Shown here: in pieces, positions 55,825-64,000 of the stretch
Layout of the letters: each line of letters opens with the position of its first letter
Position numbering within the stretch: position 1 is the stretch's first letter
Assembly (NCBI GenBank): GCA_021790425.1
Contig: JAJYEA010000003.1
Location: forward strand, 1-64,000
Direction: 5' to 3'
DNA: 64,000 nucleotides
DNA from: Thermoplasmata archaeon
Lineage (GTDB): Archaea > Thermoplasmatota > Thermoplasmata > Lutacidiplasmatales > UBA184
The notes under the pieces: generated by a model
The model's database searches: none
What the model saw: the letters and a program-made list of their open reading frames with translations, nothing else
What the model was told of the DNA's origin: nothing
Program-made: the position numbers and the translations under genes

Positions 55825-57900
55825 TCACCAGATGCTGACCCGGCGCTCCTCGGGCGCCCGCATGGGGGCCCCGGGCGGGATGCGGAACGCCTCCCAGAAG
55901 GGAGGGAAGTTCACGAGCGGCCCGATGGCCCGGTAGGGTCCGGGGGAATGCGGGTCGATGGTCAGCCGGCGGCGCAGGTCGGGTTCCCGGGTGTTCTCGC
56001 GCCAGAGCTGGGCGTAGGCGAGGAAGAACCGCTGGCGCGGGGTGAGCCCGTCGTGGGTCCCGTCCGGGGTGCGCCCGTCGGCGAGGCGCCGCTCGAGCGC
56101 CTCGAAGGCGATGCTGATCCCCCCCAGGTCGGCGATGTTCTCGCCCATGGTGAGCTCGCCGTTGATGGGGGTCCCCCGCAGGGGCTCGTAGCTCCCGAAC
56201 TGGTCGACGATCCGGCGCGACCGGCGCGTGAACTCCGCGGCGTCCGAGGGCGCCCACCAGTCGCGGAGGTTGCCGGAGGCATCGTACTTCCGCCCCTGGT
56301 CGTCGTAGCCGTGGGTGATCTCGTGGCCGATCACCGCCCCGATGGCCCCGAAGTTCACGGCGTCGTCCAGGGTGACGTCGAAGAAGGGCGGCTGGAGGAT
56401 CCCCGCCGGGAAGACGATCTCGTTCTTCGACGGGTCGAAGTAGGCGTTCACGGTGGGAGGGGTCATGAACCACTCCGCGCGGTCGACGGGACCTCCCGCG
56501 CGCTGGAGCTGACGGCGCACCTCGAAGCCGGACGCCCGGCGGAGGTTCCCGAGATAGTCGGTCCGGGAGATGCGGACGGAGGAGTAGTCCCGGAAGCGCT
56601 CGGGGTGGCCGATCTTCGAGGTGAACCGGTCGAACTTCTCGAGGGCCCGCGTCCGGGTGACCGGGGACATCCACTCGAGGCGCGCGAGGCGCTCGCGGAA
56701 GACCGTGCGCAGGTCCCGGACGAGCTCCTCCATGCGGCTCCGCGCCTCGGGAGGGAAGTGCCGCCGCACGTAGAGCTCCCCCAGGGCCTCGCCCATCGCC
56801 CGGTCGATGGTGGTCGCCGCCCGGCGCCACGGAGGCTCGGGCCGGTCCTGCCCCAGGAGGCGGCGGTGGAAGAAGGCGAAGTCCTCGGCCTCGACCTCGT
56901 CGTGGAGGAAGGAAGCGGCCTCGTGGAGGAACTGCCACCGGAGATAGGCCTTCCAGTCGGAGAGGTCGTGGCCGGGCAGGGCGCGGTCGAGCGCCTCGAA
57001 GAACTCGGGCTGCCCCACGATGACCCCCGGGACCGGCGGCAGGCCGAGCATCGAGAGGTAGCGGGGCCACTCCAGGTGCGGGTAGCGCCCCGCCAGGTCC
57101 TCGATCGAATAGGGATGGTAGTTCTTCTCGGGGTCGCGGAGCTCCGCGCGGCGGCGGCTGGCCTTCGCCAGCTCGGTCTCGAGCGCGAGCACCGTCTTCG
57201 CCCCGGCGCGGGACTCGGCCGGGGAGTCGCCCGCCAGGGCGAAGATCCGGCCCACGTGACGGAGGTAGTGCCCCCGGACCTCCCGGAACGGCTCCTCCAG
57301 GTAGTAGTCGCGGTCGGGCATCGCGAGCCCTCCCTGGTAGAGGTAGACCGCGTAGACCGAGCTCTGCTTCCGGTCGGGATGGACCCGGGGCTCGAACGCT
57401 CCGCGGACGCCGGCCCGGTGGAACCGGGCGAGCATCGCGATCACATCGCGGTTCGAGCGCATCCTCTCGATCGCCGCGAGGTCGGCCAGGATCGGGCGGA
57501 AGCCCAGCCGGTTCCGTCGCTCCGTGTCGAGCGCCGAGGCGTAGAAGTCCCCCACCTTCCGCGCCACCCCGTCGGGGCTCTCGCGGGGCAGGGCCGCGGC
57601 CTCCTCGAGGATCCCGTGGAGGAGGCGGAAGTTCCGTTCGATGAGCTCGTTGAACGCGCCCCAGCGGGTCTTGTCCGCCGGGACGGGATGGGCCTGCGTC
57701 CAGGAGCCCGTCGCATATCGGTAGAAGTCCCGGGCCGGTTCGGCGGTCCGGTCCATGTGCGCCACCGAGAAGCGGGGGACGTCGTCCCCGGTCGGGGACA
57801 CCGCCCGTCGGGAGGTCGGAGGGCGCCGGCGCGCCGCGGGGGTGGCCCGTCCCCGCGACGGGGCCGTTCGCGGGGGCTTACGCGAGGTCTTGCGCACCAT
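55825..57900 (-). CDS. M13 family metallopeptidase (neprilysin-like)
   Basis: VIGHEITHGYDDQGRKYD zinc motif, GELTMGENIADLGG. Confidence 0.93.
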   Translation of the reverse strand: MVRKTSRKPPRTAPSRGRATPAARRRPPTSRRAVSPTGDDVPRFSVAHMDRTAEPARDFYRYATGSWTQAHPVPADKTRWGAFNELIERNFRLLHGILEEAAALPRESPDGVARKVGDFYASALDTERRNRLGFRPILADLAAIERMRSNRDVIAMLARFHRAGVRGAFEPRVHPDRKQSSVYAVYLYQGGLAMPDRDYYLEEPFREVRGHYLRHVGRIFALAGDSPAESRAGAKTVLALETELAKASRRRAELRDPEKNYHPYSIEDLAGRYPHLEWPRYLSMLGLPPVPGVIVGQPEFFEALDRALPGHDLSDWKAYLRWQFLHEAASFLHDEVEAEDFAFFHRRLLGQDRPEPPWRRAATTIDRAMGEALGELYVRRHFPPEARSRMEELVRDLRTVFRERLARLEWMSPVTRTRALEKFDRFTSKIGHPERFRDYSSVRISRTDYLGNLRRASGFEVRRQLQRAGGPVDRAEWFMTPPTVNAYFDPSKNEIVFPAGILQPPFFDVTLDDAVNFGAIGAVIGHEITHGYDDQGRKYDASGNLRDWWAPSDAAEFTRRSRRIVDQFGSYEPLRGTPINGELTMGENIADLGGISIAFEALERRLADGRTPDGTHDGLTPRQRFFLAYAQLWRENTREPDLRRRLTIDPHSPGPYRAIGPLVNFPPFWEAFRIPPGAPMRAPEERRVSIW

Positions 57901-57938
57901 GGGCCTGGAATGTCCGGGGGGGTGCCACGACCGCGAAG

Positions 57939-58011
57939 TGGGCTCGGCCGGATTCGAACCGGCGACCTGGTGTGTGTGAGACACCCGTCATAACCACTAG
58001 ACCACGAGCCC
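57939..58011 (-). tRNA. tRNA-Val(CAC)
   Basis: Acceptor GGGCTCG/CGAGCCC+A; anticodon arm GGTGT-CTCACAC-ACACC; T-arm GCCGG-TTCGAAT-CCGGC. Confidence 0.93.
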
Positions 58012-58068
58012 TCGGCCCCTCCACCGTCGCAAGTTCATCAACCTTCCGGACGGCGGTCCGGAGGCCCC

Positions 58069-59424
58069 TCACCACGAGGGGCTCGACCATTCCGTGAGCG
58101 ACCGGGACACCGGCAAGCTCGGGGGGAACTCGACGGTCTCGTCCCGTCCCGCCCCATAGCTCACCAGGCTCACCGGGACCCCGGTCTCCTCGCCGACGTA
58201 GCGTAGGTACTGGATGAGCTCGCGCGGAAGCGCCTCCCATCCCTCGTTCCGGATCCGGTCCTTGAGCGCGGGCGTGAACTCGCCCCAGGAGGGGAAGGTC
58301 TCGTAGACCGGTTCGATCTTCTCGAAATCCTCGGCCACGGAGGGGGGGTAGTCCGTGAAGCGGGTCCCGTCCCGGGCCTGGTAGGCGGTGCCGACCTTGA
58401 CCTCGTCCTCGCCTCCGAGGACGTCGACCTTGGTGACCGCGAAGGAGGTGAACCCGTTGACGCGGGCGGCGTAGCGCAGGAGCACCAGGTCGAGCCAGCC
58501 GCACCGGCGGGGCCGTCCCGTCGTGGCGCCGCGCTCCCCGCCCCGCTCGCGCAGGCGTTCGCCCGTGGCGTCGAAGAGCTCGGTGGGGAACGGCCCGTTC
58601 CCCACGCGCGTCGCGTAGGCCTTCGTGATCCCGAGGATGGAGTCGAGCTCCCGTGGCGGAAGTCCCGCCCCGGTGAAGGCCCCGGCCACGGTCGTGTGGG
58701 AGGAGGTGGTGTAGGGATAGGTCCCGTAGTCGATGTCGAGGAGAGAGCCCTGGGCGCCCTCGAGGAGCACGTGCTCCCCGTGCTCGATCGCCCGCCACAG
58801 GAGCGGTTCCGTGGGATGGATGTAGGTCTGGAGCTCCTCGTAGGCGGCGTGGAGCTCCGCGGCCACCGTGTCGATGGGGGGGAGTTCGCGTCCTTCCCCG
58901 TTGATGTGGGACTTCACCCGGTAGAGGCGCTCGAGACGCTCATGGAGGAGATGGGGCCGGGCGAGCTCCCCGAGCCGTATCCCCCATCGCCCGGCCCGGT
59001 CCTCGTAGGCCGGTCCGATGCCGCGCAGGGTCGTGCCCCCGGGGGTCTTGCCGCGCATCTCCTCCTCCCAGGCATCCTCGATACGGTGCCAGGGGAGGAT
59101 GACGTGCGCCCGGTCGCTGAGATAAAGGGTACCCCGGAAGAGGCCGGCCTGGCGCAGGGAACGGATCTCACCCACGAGGTCCGTGGGCGACACGACCATG
59201 CCGGGACCGCCCACCGCGGAGCAGTCGCCGCGCAGGATCCCGCTCGGGATCTGGTGGAGCACCACGCGCTGGCCGTCGATCACGATGGAGTGGCCGGCGT
59301 TCGGCCCGCCCTGGTAGCGGACCACCCAGTCTGCCGATCCGGCAAGGTAGTCCGAGATCTTCCCCTTGCCCTCGTCCCCGAATTGGGCCCCTACGACTGC
59401 AGTGACCGGCGTACGCCTTCCCCT
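58069..59424 (-). CDS. purA: Adenylosuccinate synthetase; no ATG/GTG/TTG at the conserved N-terminus, possible ACG start
   Basis: Frame extends upstream of the tracked start through PVTAVVGAQFGDEGKGKISDYLAGSADW to an upstream TAG with no canonical start; downstream RYQGGPNAGHSIV, EGAQGSLLDIDYGTYPY. Confidence 0.9.
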   Translation of the reverse strand, partial: RGRRTPVTAVVGAQFGDEGKGKISDYLAGSADWVVRYQGGPNAGHSIVIDGQRVVLHQIPSGILRGDCSAVGGPGMVVSPTDLVGEIRSLRQAGLFRGTLYLSDRAHVILPWHRIEDAWEEEMRGKTPGGTTLRGIGPAYEDRAGRWGIRLGELARPHLLHERLERLYRVKSHINGEGRELPPIDTVAAELHAAYEELQTYIHPTEPLLWRAIEHGEHVLLEGAQGSLLDIDYGTYPYTTSSHTTVAGAFTGAGLPPRELDSILGITKAYATRVGNGPFPTELFDATGERLRERGGERGATTGRPRRCGWLDLVLLRYAARVNGFTSFAVTKVDVLGGEDEVKVGTAYQARDGTRFTDYPPSVAEDFEKIEPVYETFPSWGEFTPALKDRIRNEGWEALPRELIQYLRYVGEETGVPVSLVSYGAGRDETVEFPPSLPVSRSLTEWSSPSW

Positions 59425-59489
59425 CGAACGGGGCTAGTCGCAGGGGCGGATAAGGGTTGTTTTGTGGCCTCGCCCCTGCAGGGCGTGGA

Positions 59490-61541
59490 CTACTGCTGCG
59501 GGTACGGGGGCTGGTTCGGGTCCGCCCCCGAGGGGTAGCCGGGGGCCGGCTCAGCGGGCGGGGCCTGCTGGTCCGCCGGTGGGCTCTGCTGGTTCCACTG
59601 CTCGACCCCTGCGTTCTTGCCCTTGTGGCTCGACCCGCCCTGGCGGCGGCGCCGGAAGATCAGGACCGCGAGGACCGCGCCGATTAGGACCACGAGCAGG
59701 AGGATGAGGTCCGCGACCGTGAAGGTCGTGCCCGCCCCGAAGATCGTGTAGTCGAGCATGCTCGGCGAACCGTTCACCGCCACCGCATTGACCGTGCTCG
59801 CGCCGCCAACCCCCTGGATGACGGCCACGAACTGGATCAGGATGACCCCGTTCCCGGCGCTCGAGGGGATGGTGACCGAGAACGTTCCGGAGGTCGAGGT
59901 CTCCAGGACCTCCACCGGTTGCTGGTTCGAGTTCGTGATGCTGATGTTCACGGTGAAGACCTTGGGGGCCCCGGCGTTCCCGGTCGGGGTGAGCGTGTAG
60001 CCGAAGTTGAGGGTCTGGCCCGGCTGGTAGGTCCCCGTGGCGTACGACGACGGCGTCTTCAGGGTCACGATCAGGATGTAGCCCGAGTTCTCGTGGAGCT
60101 GAACGTTCTGGCCCGAGATGATACCATTCGCGGTCGTCTGCGCGACCACGGTCACCGTGTAGCCGGGGAGCGTGCCGGTCTTCGGGACATTGAAGTTGAA
60201 GGAGGTCCCGCTCACGGTGGCGTTGTAGAGGATGACCCCTCCGCTGGAGACGAGCCCGAAGTACGTCGCTCCGTTGAAAACGCTACCAACCGTGGAGATG
60301 GAGACCGTGATCGTGTCCCCGGGGTTGTAGTAGGCCTCATTGGTCGTGACGACCAGTTCGGGAGGGTTGACCGCGGCGCACGCACTGTAGCCGGCGGTGG
60401 AGGCGGTGTTGTTGTTCGCCAGCACCACGAGCTGGACCGAGCCGGTCTCGGTCACGGGGATCGAGATGCTTGGGAGCGATCCGGAGGTCCCGGAAATACC
60501 GGTCCCCATCCCCAGGATGACCTGGTTGCCGCTCGAGCAGTAGCTGTCGGAGTAGAGGATCGCCTCCCACCAAGTCGCGGACCACCCACCGGAGGGAACC
60601 CCGCCGGTGTAGGTGGAGAGCGTGAAGTTCGAGTGCACGGTGTCCCCGCCGAAATACTGCCCGGCGTTGAGCTGCACCTCGACGATCGCAGAGGGGATCA
60701 CGTTGATCCGCACCGAGGTCCAGACCGTCACGTGGATGGCGGGGTTGTTGGAGTCGGTCATGGAAATCGTGACGTTGAGGGAACCCGTCCCGAGGTTCGT
60801 GGTCTGGACGACCCCGCTCGCGATCCCCTGGGTGTTCGTCGTCATGGAGGACGGGAACCCGGGGATCGTGACCGTGTTACCATTGAAGTAGAAGGCGGCG
60901 GATGCGTTCTGGTCCGCCCACGGAAAGTTGCCGCCAGCGGTCGGGACCATCGCGGTGACCACGAGGAGGAAGTTCGCGCCAGGGCTGAAGGAATTGTAGC
61001 AGTTCCCGTTCGCACCGTAGGTGGGGCGGGGGCAGAGGGAGATCGACGGGGTGTTCCCGATGTCCAGGGAGGCGCCGCCCTGCTCGGTCCCGGAGCCGTT
61101 GGGCAACGAGGCGTTGGCCACAACGGTGAAGATGATGGTCGACCCGTAGGAGGCGTTCACAGGCACCGTAAAGGGCTCGGCGATGAAGTTGGAGGGGGTC
61201 GGATGCTGGTTCAGGTTCGGGACGAGCTGGCTGTACATGGGCCTGTTGGTCGGAGTGTAGTAGGCGACCACGAACACGGAGTTGACATTGGCCTGCGGGC
61301 CGTCGTTCGTGTTGTTGAACACGTTGATGTAGAGCGTCGCGGCGTCGCCGGGCAGCTTGTAGGGGCGGTCGAAGGTGACGTAGACGTTGTACGGCGTGTA
61401 AGCTCCCGGGGTGGCGGATAGGGAGTGGGAGGAGGGGGTCGCCGGAGCGGGAGCCGCGCTGGCATTCCAGGCCAGCCCTCCCGAAGCCAGCAGAAGGGCA
61501 ATCAAGCCAACGCTATACCAGGCTGTTCTGGACGTCTGCAT
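59490..61541 (-). CDS. Secreted surface protein with C-terminal TM anchor and Pro-rich tail
   Basis: N-terminal signal peptide, repetitive beta-rich ectodomain, DLILLLVVLIGAVLAVLIFRRRR. Confidence 0.75.
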   Translation of the reverse strand: MQTSRTAWYSVGLIALLLASGGLAWNASAAPAPATPSSHSLSATPGAYTPYNVYVTFDRPYKLPGDAATLYINVFNNTNDGPQANVNSVFVVAYYTPTNRPMYSQLVPNLNQHPTPSNFIAEPFTVPVNASYGSTIIFTVVANASLPNGSGTEQGGASLDIGNTPSISLCPRPTYGANGNCYNSFSPGANFLLVVTAMVPTAGGNFPWADQNASAAFYFNGNTVTIPGFPSSMTTNTQGIASGVVQTTNLGTGSLNVTISMTDSNNPAIHVTVWTSVRINVIPSAIVEVQLNAGQYFGGDTVHSNFTLSTYTGGVPSGGWSATWWEAILYSDSYCSSGNQVILGMGTGISGTSGSLPSISIPVTETGSVQLVVLANNNTASTAGYSACAAVNPPELVVTTNEAYYNPGDTITVSISTVGSVFNGATYFGLVSSGGVILYNATVSGTSFNFNVPKTGTLPGYTVTVVAQTTANGIISGQNVQLHENSGYILIVTLKTPSSYATGTYQPGQTLNFGYTLTPTGNAGAPKVFTVNISITNSNQQPVEVLETSTSGTFSVTIPSSAGNGVILIQFVAVIQGVGGASTVNAVAVNGSPSMLDYTIFGAGTTFTVADLILLLVVLIGAVLAVLIFRRRRQGGSSHKGKNAGVEQWNQQSPPADQQAPPAEPAPGYPSGADPNQPPYPQQ

Positions 61542-61731
61542 ACCCCTACAGACAGCGTGGGAGGATAATAAAGGTTAGTTTATGCGTTCGATGAGGCTAC
61601 CACCCTGCAAACGGGCCCAAAACAGGGCGATTTTCGACGTCTGCCACCCGTATGGATAATCCCGAGCGCGAGAAGATGAGAAGGCGTGTCACACAGCAGG
61701 CCTTAAGGAGTATTTGGGTTCACCGTGGGCC

Positions 61732-62865
61732 ATGCTCTCTACGCGGGTCCGGGAGCTTGAGATGTCGGGCATCCGGAAGATGTTCGATGCTGCCCCTCCC
61801 GACGTGGTGAACCTGGGGCTCGGCGAGCCGGATTTCGACCCCCCGGAGGAGGTCCGTGAGGCGCTCTTCCAGGCCGTCCGCCAAGGATTGAACAAGTATG
61901 GGCCCTCGGCCGGCATCGCCCCCTTGCGCGAGGCGATCGCGCGGAAGTATGCCCGCCACGACCCGACCACCACGCTCGAGAACGTCCTCGTGACCGTGGG
62001 AGGATCCGAGGGCCTCGCGGTCGTCGCCCTCAGTATGTACAACCCCGGGGACGAGGTGCTGGTCCCCAACCCGGGCTTCGTGCTCTACGGCCCCCACGCC
62101 CGCCTGGCCGGGGCGCGCCCCGTGCCCTACCCCCTCACCAAGGAGAACTCCTTCCTTCCGGACCTCGACGGGCTCGAGAAGCTCATCACCCCCCGGACGA
62201 AGGCCATCGTGGTGAACTCCCCCTCCAACCCCACCGGGGCGGTCATCCCCCGGAAGATGGTGGACCAGATCTGCGCCCTGGCCAACGCCCACGACCTGGC
62301 CGTGATCTCGGACGAGGCCTACGACGAGATCGTCTACACCACCGAGCCGTTCACGAGCTTCTGGGGGAGGGCGGACAAGGTGGTCGTCGTGAACTCCTTC
62401 TCCAAGACCTTCGCCATGACGGGGTGGCGCCTCGGCTACCTCCTGGCGCCCCGTGCTTTCGTGGCCGAGGCCAACAAGATCCACTACCATCTGGTGGCCT
62501 GCCCGGCGACCCCGCCCCAGATCGCGGCGCTCAAGGGCCTCGAGGTCTCCGCCCCCGCGACCCAGGCGATGACCCGGGAGTTCCGCGCCCGGCGCGACAT
62601 CATCGTGAAGGGGCTCCGCGCCATCCCCGGCATGTCGATCGTCTCCCCCAAGGGGGCCTTCTACGCCTTCCCCGCCATCGACTGGGGGGACCGTTCCGAC
62701 GTGGAGGTCGCGCAGGGGCTGCTCCGCAAGGGACTGCTCCTCACCCCGGGCACCTCCTTCGGGAGCCTCGGGGAGGGCCACCTCCGGCTCTCCTTCGCCA
62801 CCTCGCGGGACAAGATCCAGCGCGCCCTCGAGATCCTGCGGGCGTACGCGGACGACCGGTCGTGA
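61732..62865 (+). CDS. Class I/II aminotransferase (aspartate aminotransferase-like)
   Basis: VNLGLGEPDFDPP, NSPSNPTGAVI, NSFSKTFAMTGWRLGYL. Confidence 0.94.
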   Translation: MLSTRVRELEMSGIRKMFDAAPPDVVNLGLGEPDFDPPEEVREALFQAVRQGLNKYGPSAGIAPLREAIARKYARHDPTTTLENVLVTVGGSEGLAVVALSMYNPGDEVLVPNPGFVLYGPHARLAGARPVPYPLTKENSFLPDLDGLEKLITPRTKAIVVNSPSNPTGAVIPRKMVDQICALANAHDLAVISDEAYDEIVYTTEPFTSFWGRADKVVVVNSFSKTFAMTGWRLGYLLAPRAFVAEANKIHYHLVACPATPPQIAALKGLEVSAPATQAMTREFRARRDIIVKGLRAIPGMSIVSPKGAFYAFPAIDWGDRSDVEVAQGLLRKGLLLTPGTSFGSLGEGHLRLSFATSRDKIQRALEILRAYADDRS

Positions 62866-63017
62866 AGACCCTCATCTTGGGACTCGCGTTCCGGGCCCTC
62901 GCGCGCGTCAACCGTGATCCGGAGAAGCAGCGGGCGCTCGCGCAGATGGCCGATGAGATGCTCGCCCTCTCCCAGATACCGCGGAAGCCGGTGCACAAAC
63001 CCGTGGGAAATCGGTAA
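62862..63017 (+). CDS. Small hypothetical protein ([51 protein letters not shown])
   Basis: GTG overlaps the aminotransferase stop by 4 bp; ends before pdxS. Confidence 0.45.
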   Translation: MKTLILGLAFRALARVNRDPEKQRALAQMADEMLALSQIPRKPVHKPVGNR

Positions 63018-63031
63018 ATAGCGAGTGGGGA

Positions 63032-63940
63032 ATGGTCGGTACGATGACGGAGATCCGGGGCTTCCAGATGGGCACCGAGCGGCTCAAGCGCGGCTTCGCG
63101 CGGATGCAGCAGGGCGGGGTCATCATGGACGTCACCACCGCGGAGCAGGCGGCCATCGCCGAGGAGGCGGGTGCGGTCGCCGTCATGGCCCTCGAGCGGG
63201 TGCCCGCGGACATCCGTGCCCAGGGCGGGGTCGCGCGCATGGCCGACCCGAAGAAGATCCGGGAGATCATGGGCGCCGTGAGCGTCCCGGTCATGGCCAA
63301 GGTCCGCATCGGTCACGAGGGCGAGGCGCGCATCCTCGAGGCCCTCGGAGTCGACATGATCGACGAGTCCGAGGTGCTGACCCCGGCCGATCCCTTCTCC
63401 CACGTGAACAAGCACGCCTACAAGGTCCCGTTCGTGTGCGGGGCGCGCAACCTGGGCGAGGCGCTCCGGCGCATCGACGAGGGCGCGGCCATGATCCGCA
63501 CCAAGGGCGAGGCCGGCACGGGCAATGTCATCGAGGCCATCCGCCACATCAAGACGATCGCCGCGGAGATCCGCCTGCTCGCCCCCATGGACGAGAGCGC
63601 CCTCGCGGAGTACGCCCGCAAGGAGCGGGTACCGGTCGCACTGGTCAAGGAGACGCGGGACCTCAAGCGGGTCCCGGTCGTGAACTTCGCCGCCGGGGGC
63701 ATCGCGACGCCCGCGGACGCCGCCTTCTGCCGGATCCTCGGCGTGGACGGGCTCTTCGTCGGGAGCGGGATCTTCAAGTCCACGAACCCGGCCAAGGTGG
63801 CCCGGGCGATCGTGGAGGCCTCCCTCCACTACGAGGATGCCGCGAAGCTCATCGAGGTCTCGTCGGGGCTGGGCGAGCCCATGAAGGGGATCGACGTCGC
63901 CACGCTCTCCCCCGCCGAACTGATGCAGGTCCGGGAGTAG
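63032..63940 (+). CDS. pdxS: Pyridoxal 5'-phosphate synthase lyase subunit
   Basis: [46 protein letters not shown]. Confidence 0.97.
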   Translation: MVGTMTEIRGFQMGTERLKRGFARMQQGGVIMDVTTAEQAAIAEEAGAVAVMALERVPADIRAQGGVARMADPKKIREIMGAVSVPVMAKVRIGHEGEARILEALGVDMIDESEVLTPADPFSHVNKHAYKVPFVCGARNLGEALRRIDEGAAMIRTKGEAGTGNVIEAIRHIKTIAAEIRLLAPMDESALAEYARKERVPVALVKETRDLKRVPVVNFAAGGIATPADAAFCRILGVDGLFVGSGIFKSTNPAKVARAIVEASLHYEDAAKLIEVSSGLGEPMKGIDVATLSPAELMQVRE

Positions 63941-63960
63941 GGCCTGGCCTCCCGAACCCG

Positions 63961-64000
63961 ATGCGGATCGTCCACGTCTGCCCGTTCTTTGAACCCCATG
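63961..64000 (+). CDS. Start of a possible glycosyltransferase, truncated by window end
   Basis: MRIVHVCPFFEPH resembles the N-terminus of family 4 glycosyltransferases. Confidence 0.4.
   Translation, partial: MRIVHVCPFFEPH

Noticed and set aside
55948-57993. 681-aa plus-strand ORF
   Set aside because: Antisense to the M13 peptidase; no recognisable domain.

Overview
High-GC archaeal chromosome segment. Gene content (GatD/GatE, ribosomal S3Ae, TFB, Gar1, archease, TATA-box promoters, intron-bearing tRNAs) is archaeal, and the surface-protein repeats suggest Thermoplasmata. The left ~13.3 kb (about 393-13728) looks like an integrative element inserted at the 3' end of an intron-containing tRNA-Met(CAT) gene. 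A 12-bp tRNA 3'-end duplication and flanking arm-like repeats mark its proposed ends, and its base composition is visibly less GC-rich than the rest. The element carries a Gabija-like pair (OLD/TOPRIM ATPase plus UvrD helicase), a divergently oriented four-gene Wadjet-like operon (JetABCD, with a possible Zn-ribbon on JetD), an array of seven CCCCCC-loop hairpins ending in a terminator-like hairpin, a 50-aa ORF plus GNAT acetyltransferase pair that resembles a toxin-antitoxin unit, and a tyrosine recombinase. From ~13.7 kb on, the content is mostly host-like: gatDE, DEAD helicase, large surface proteins, msrBA, tRNA thiolation, PrsW, AAG, TFB/Gar1, IMPase/NAD kinase, a radical SAM B12 protein, serine metabolism genes, a cytochrome b/Rieske/Tat cluster, QueC, GlyA, M13 peptidase, PurA, an aminotransferase and PdxS. 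The strongest candidate for something undescribed is the hairpin array at 11080-11372. All family calls come from reading motifs by eye; no database search was run.
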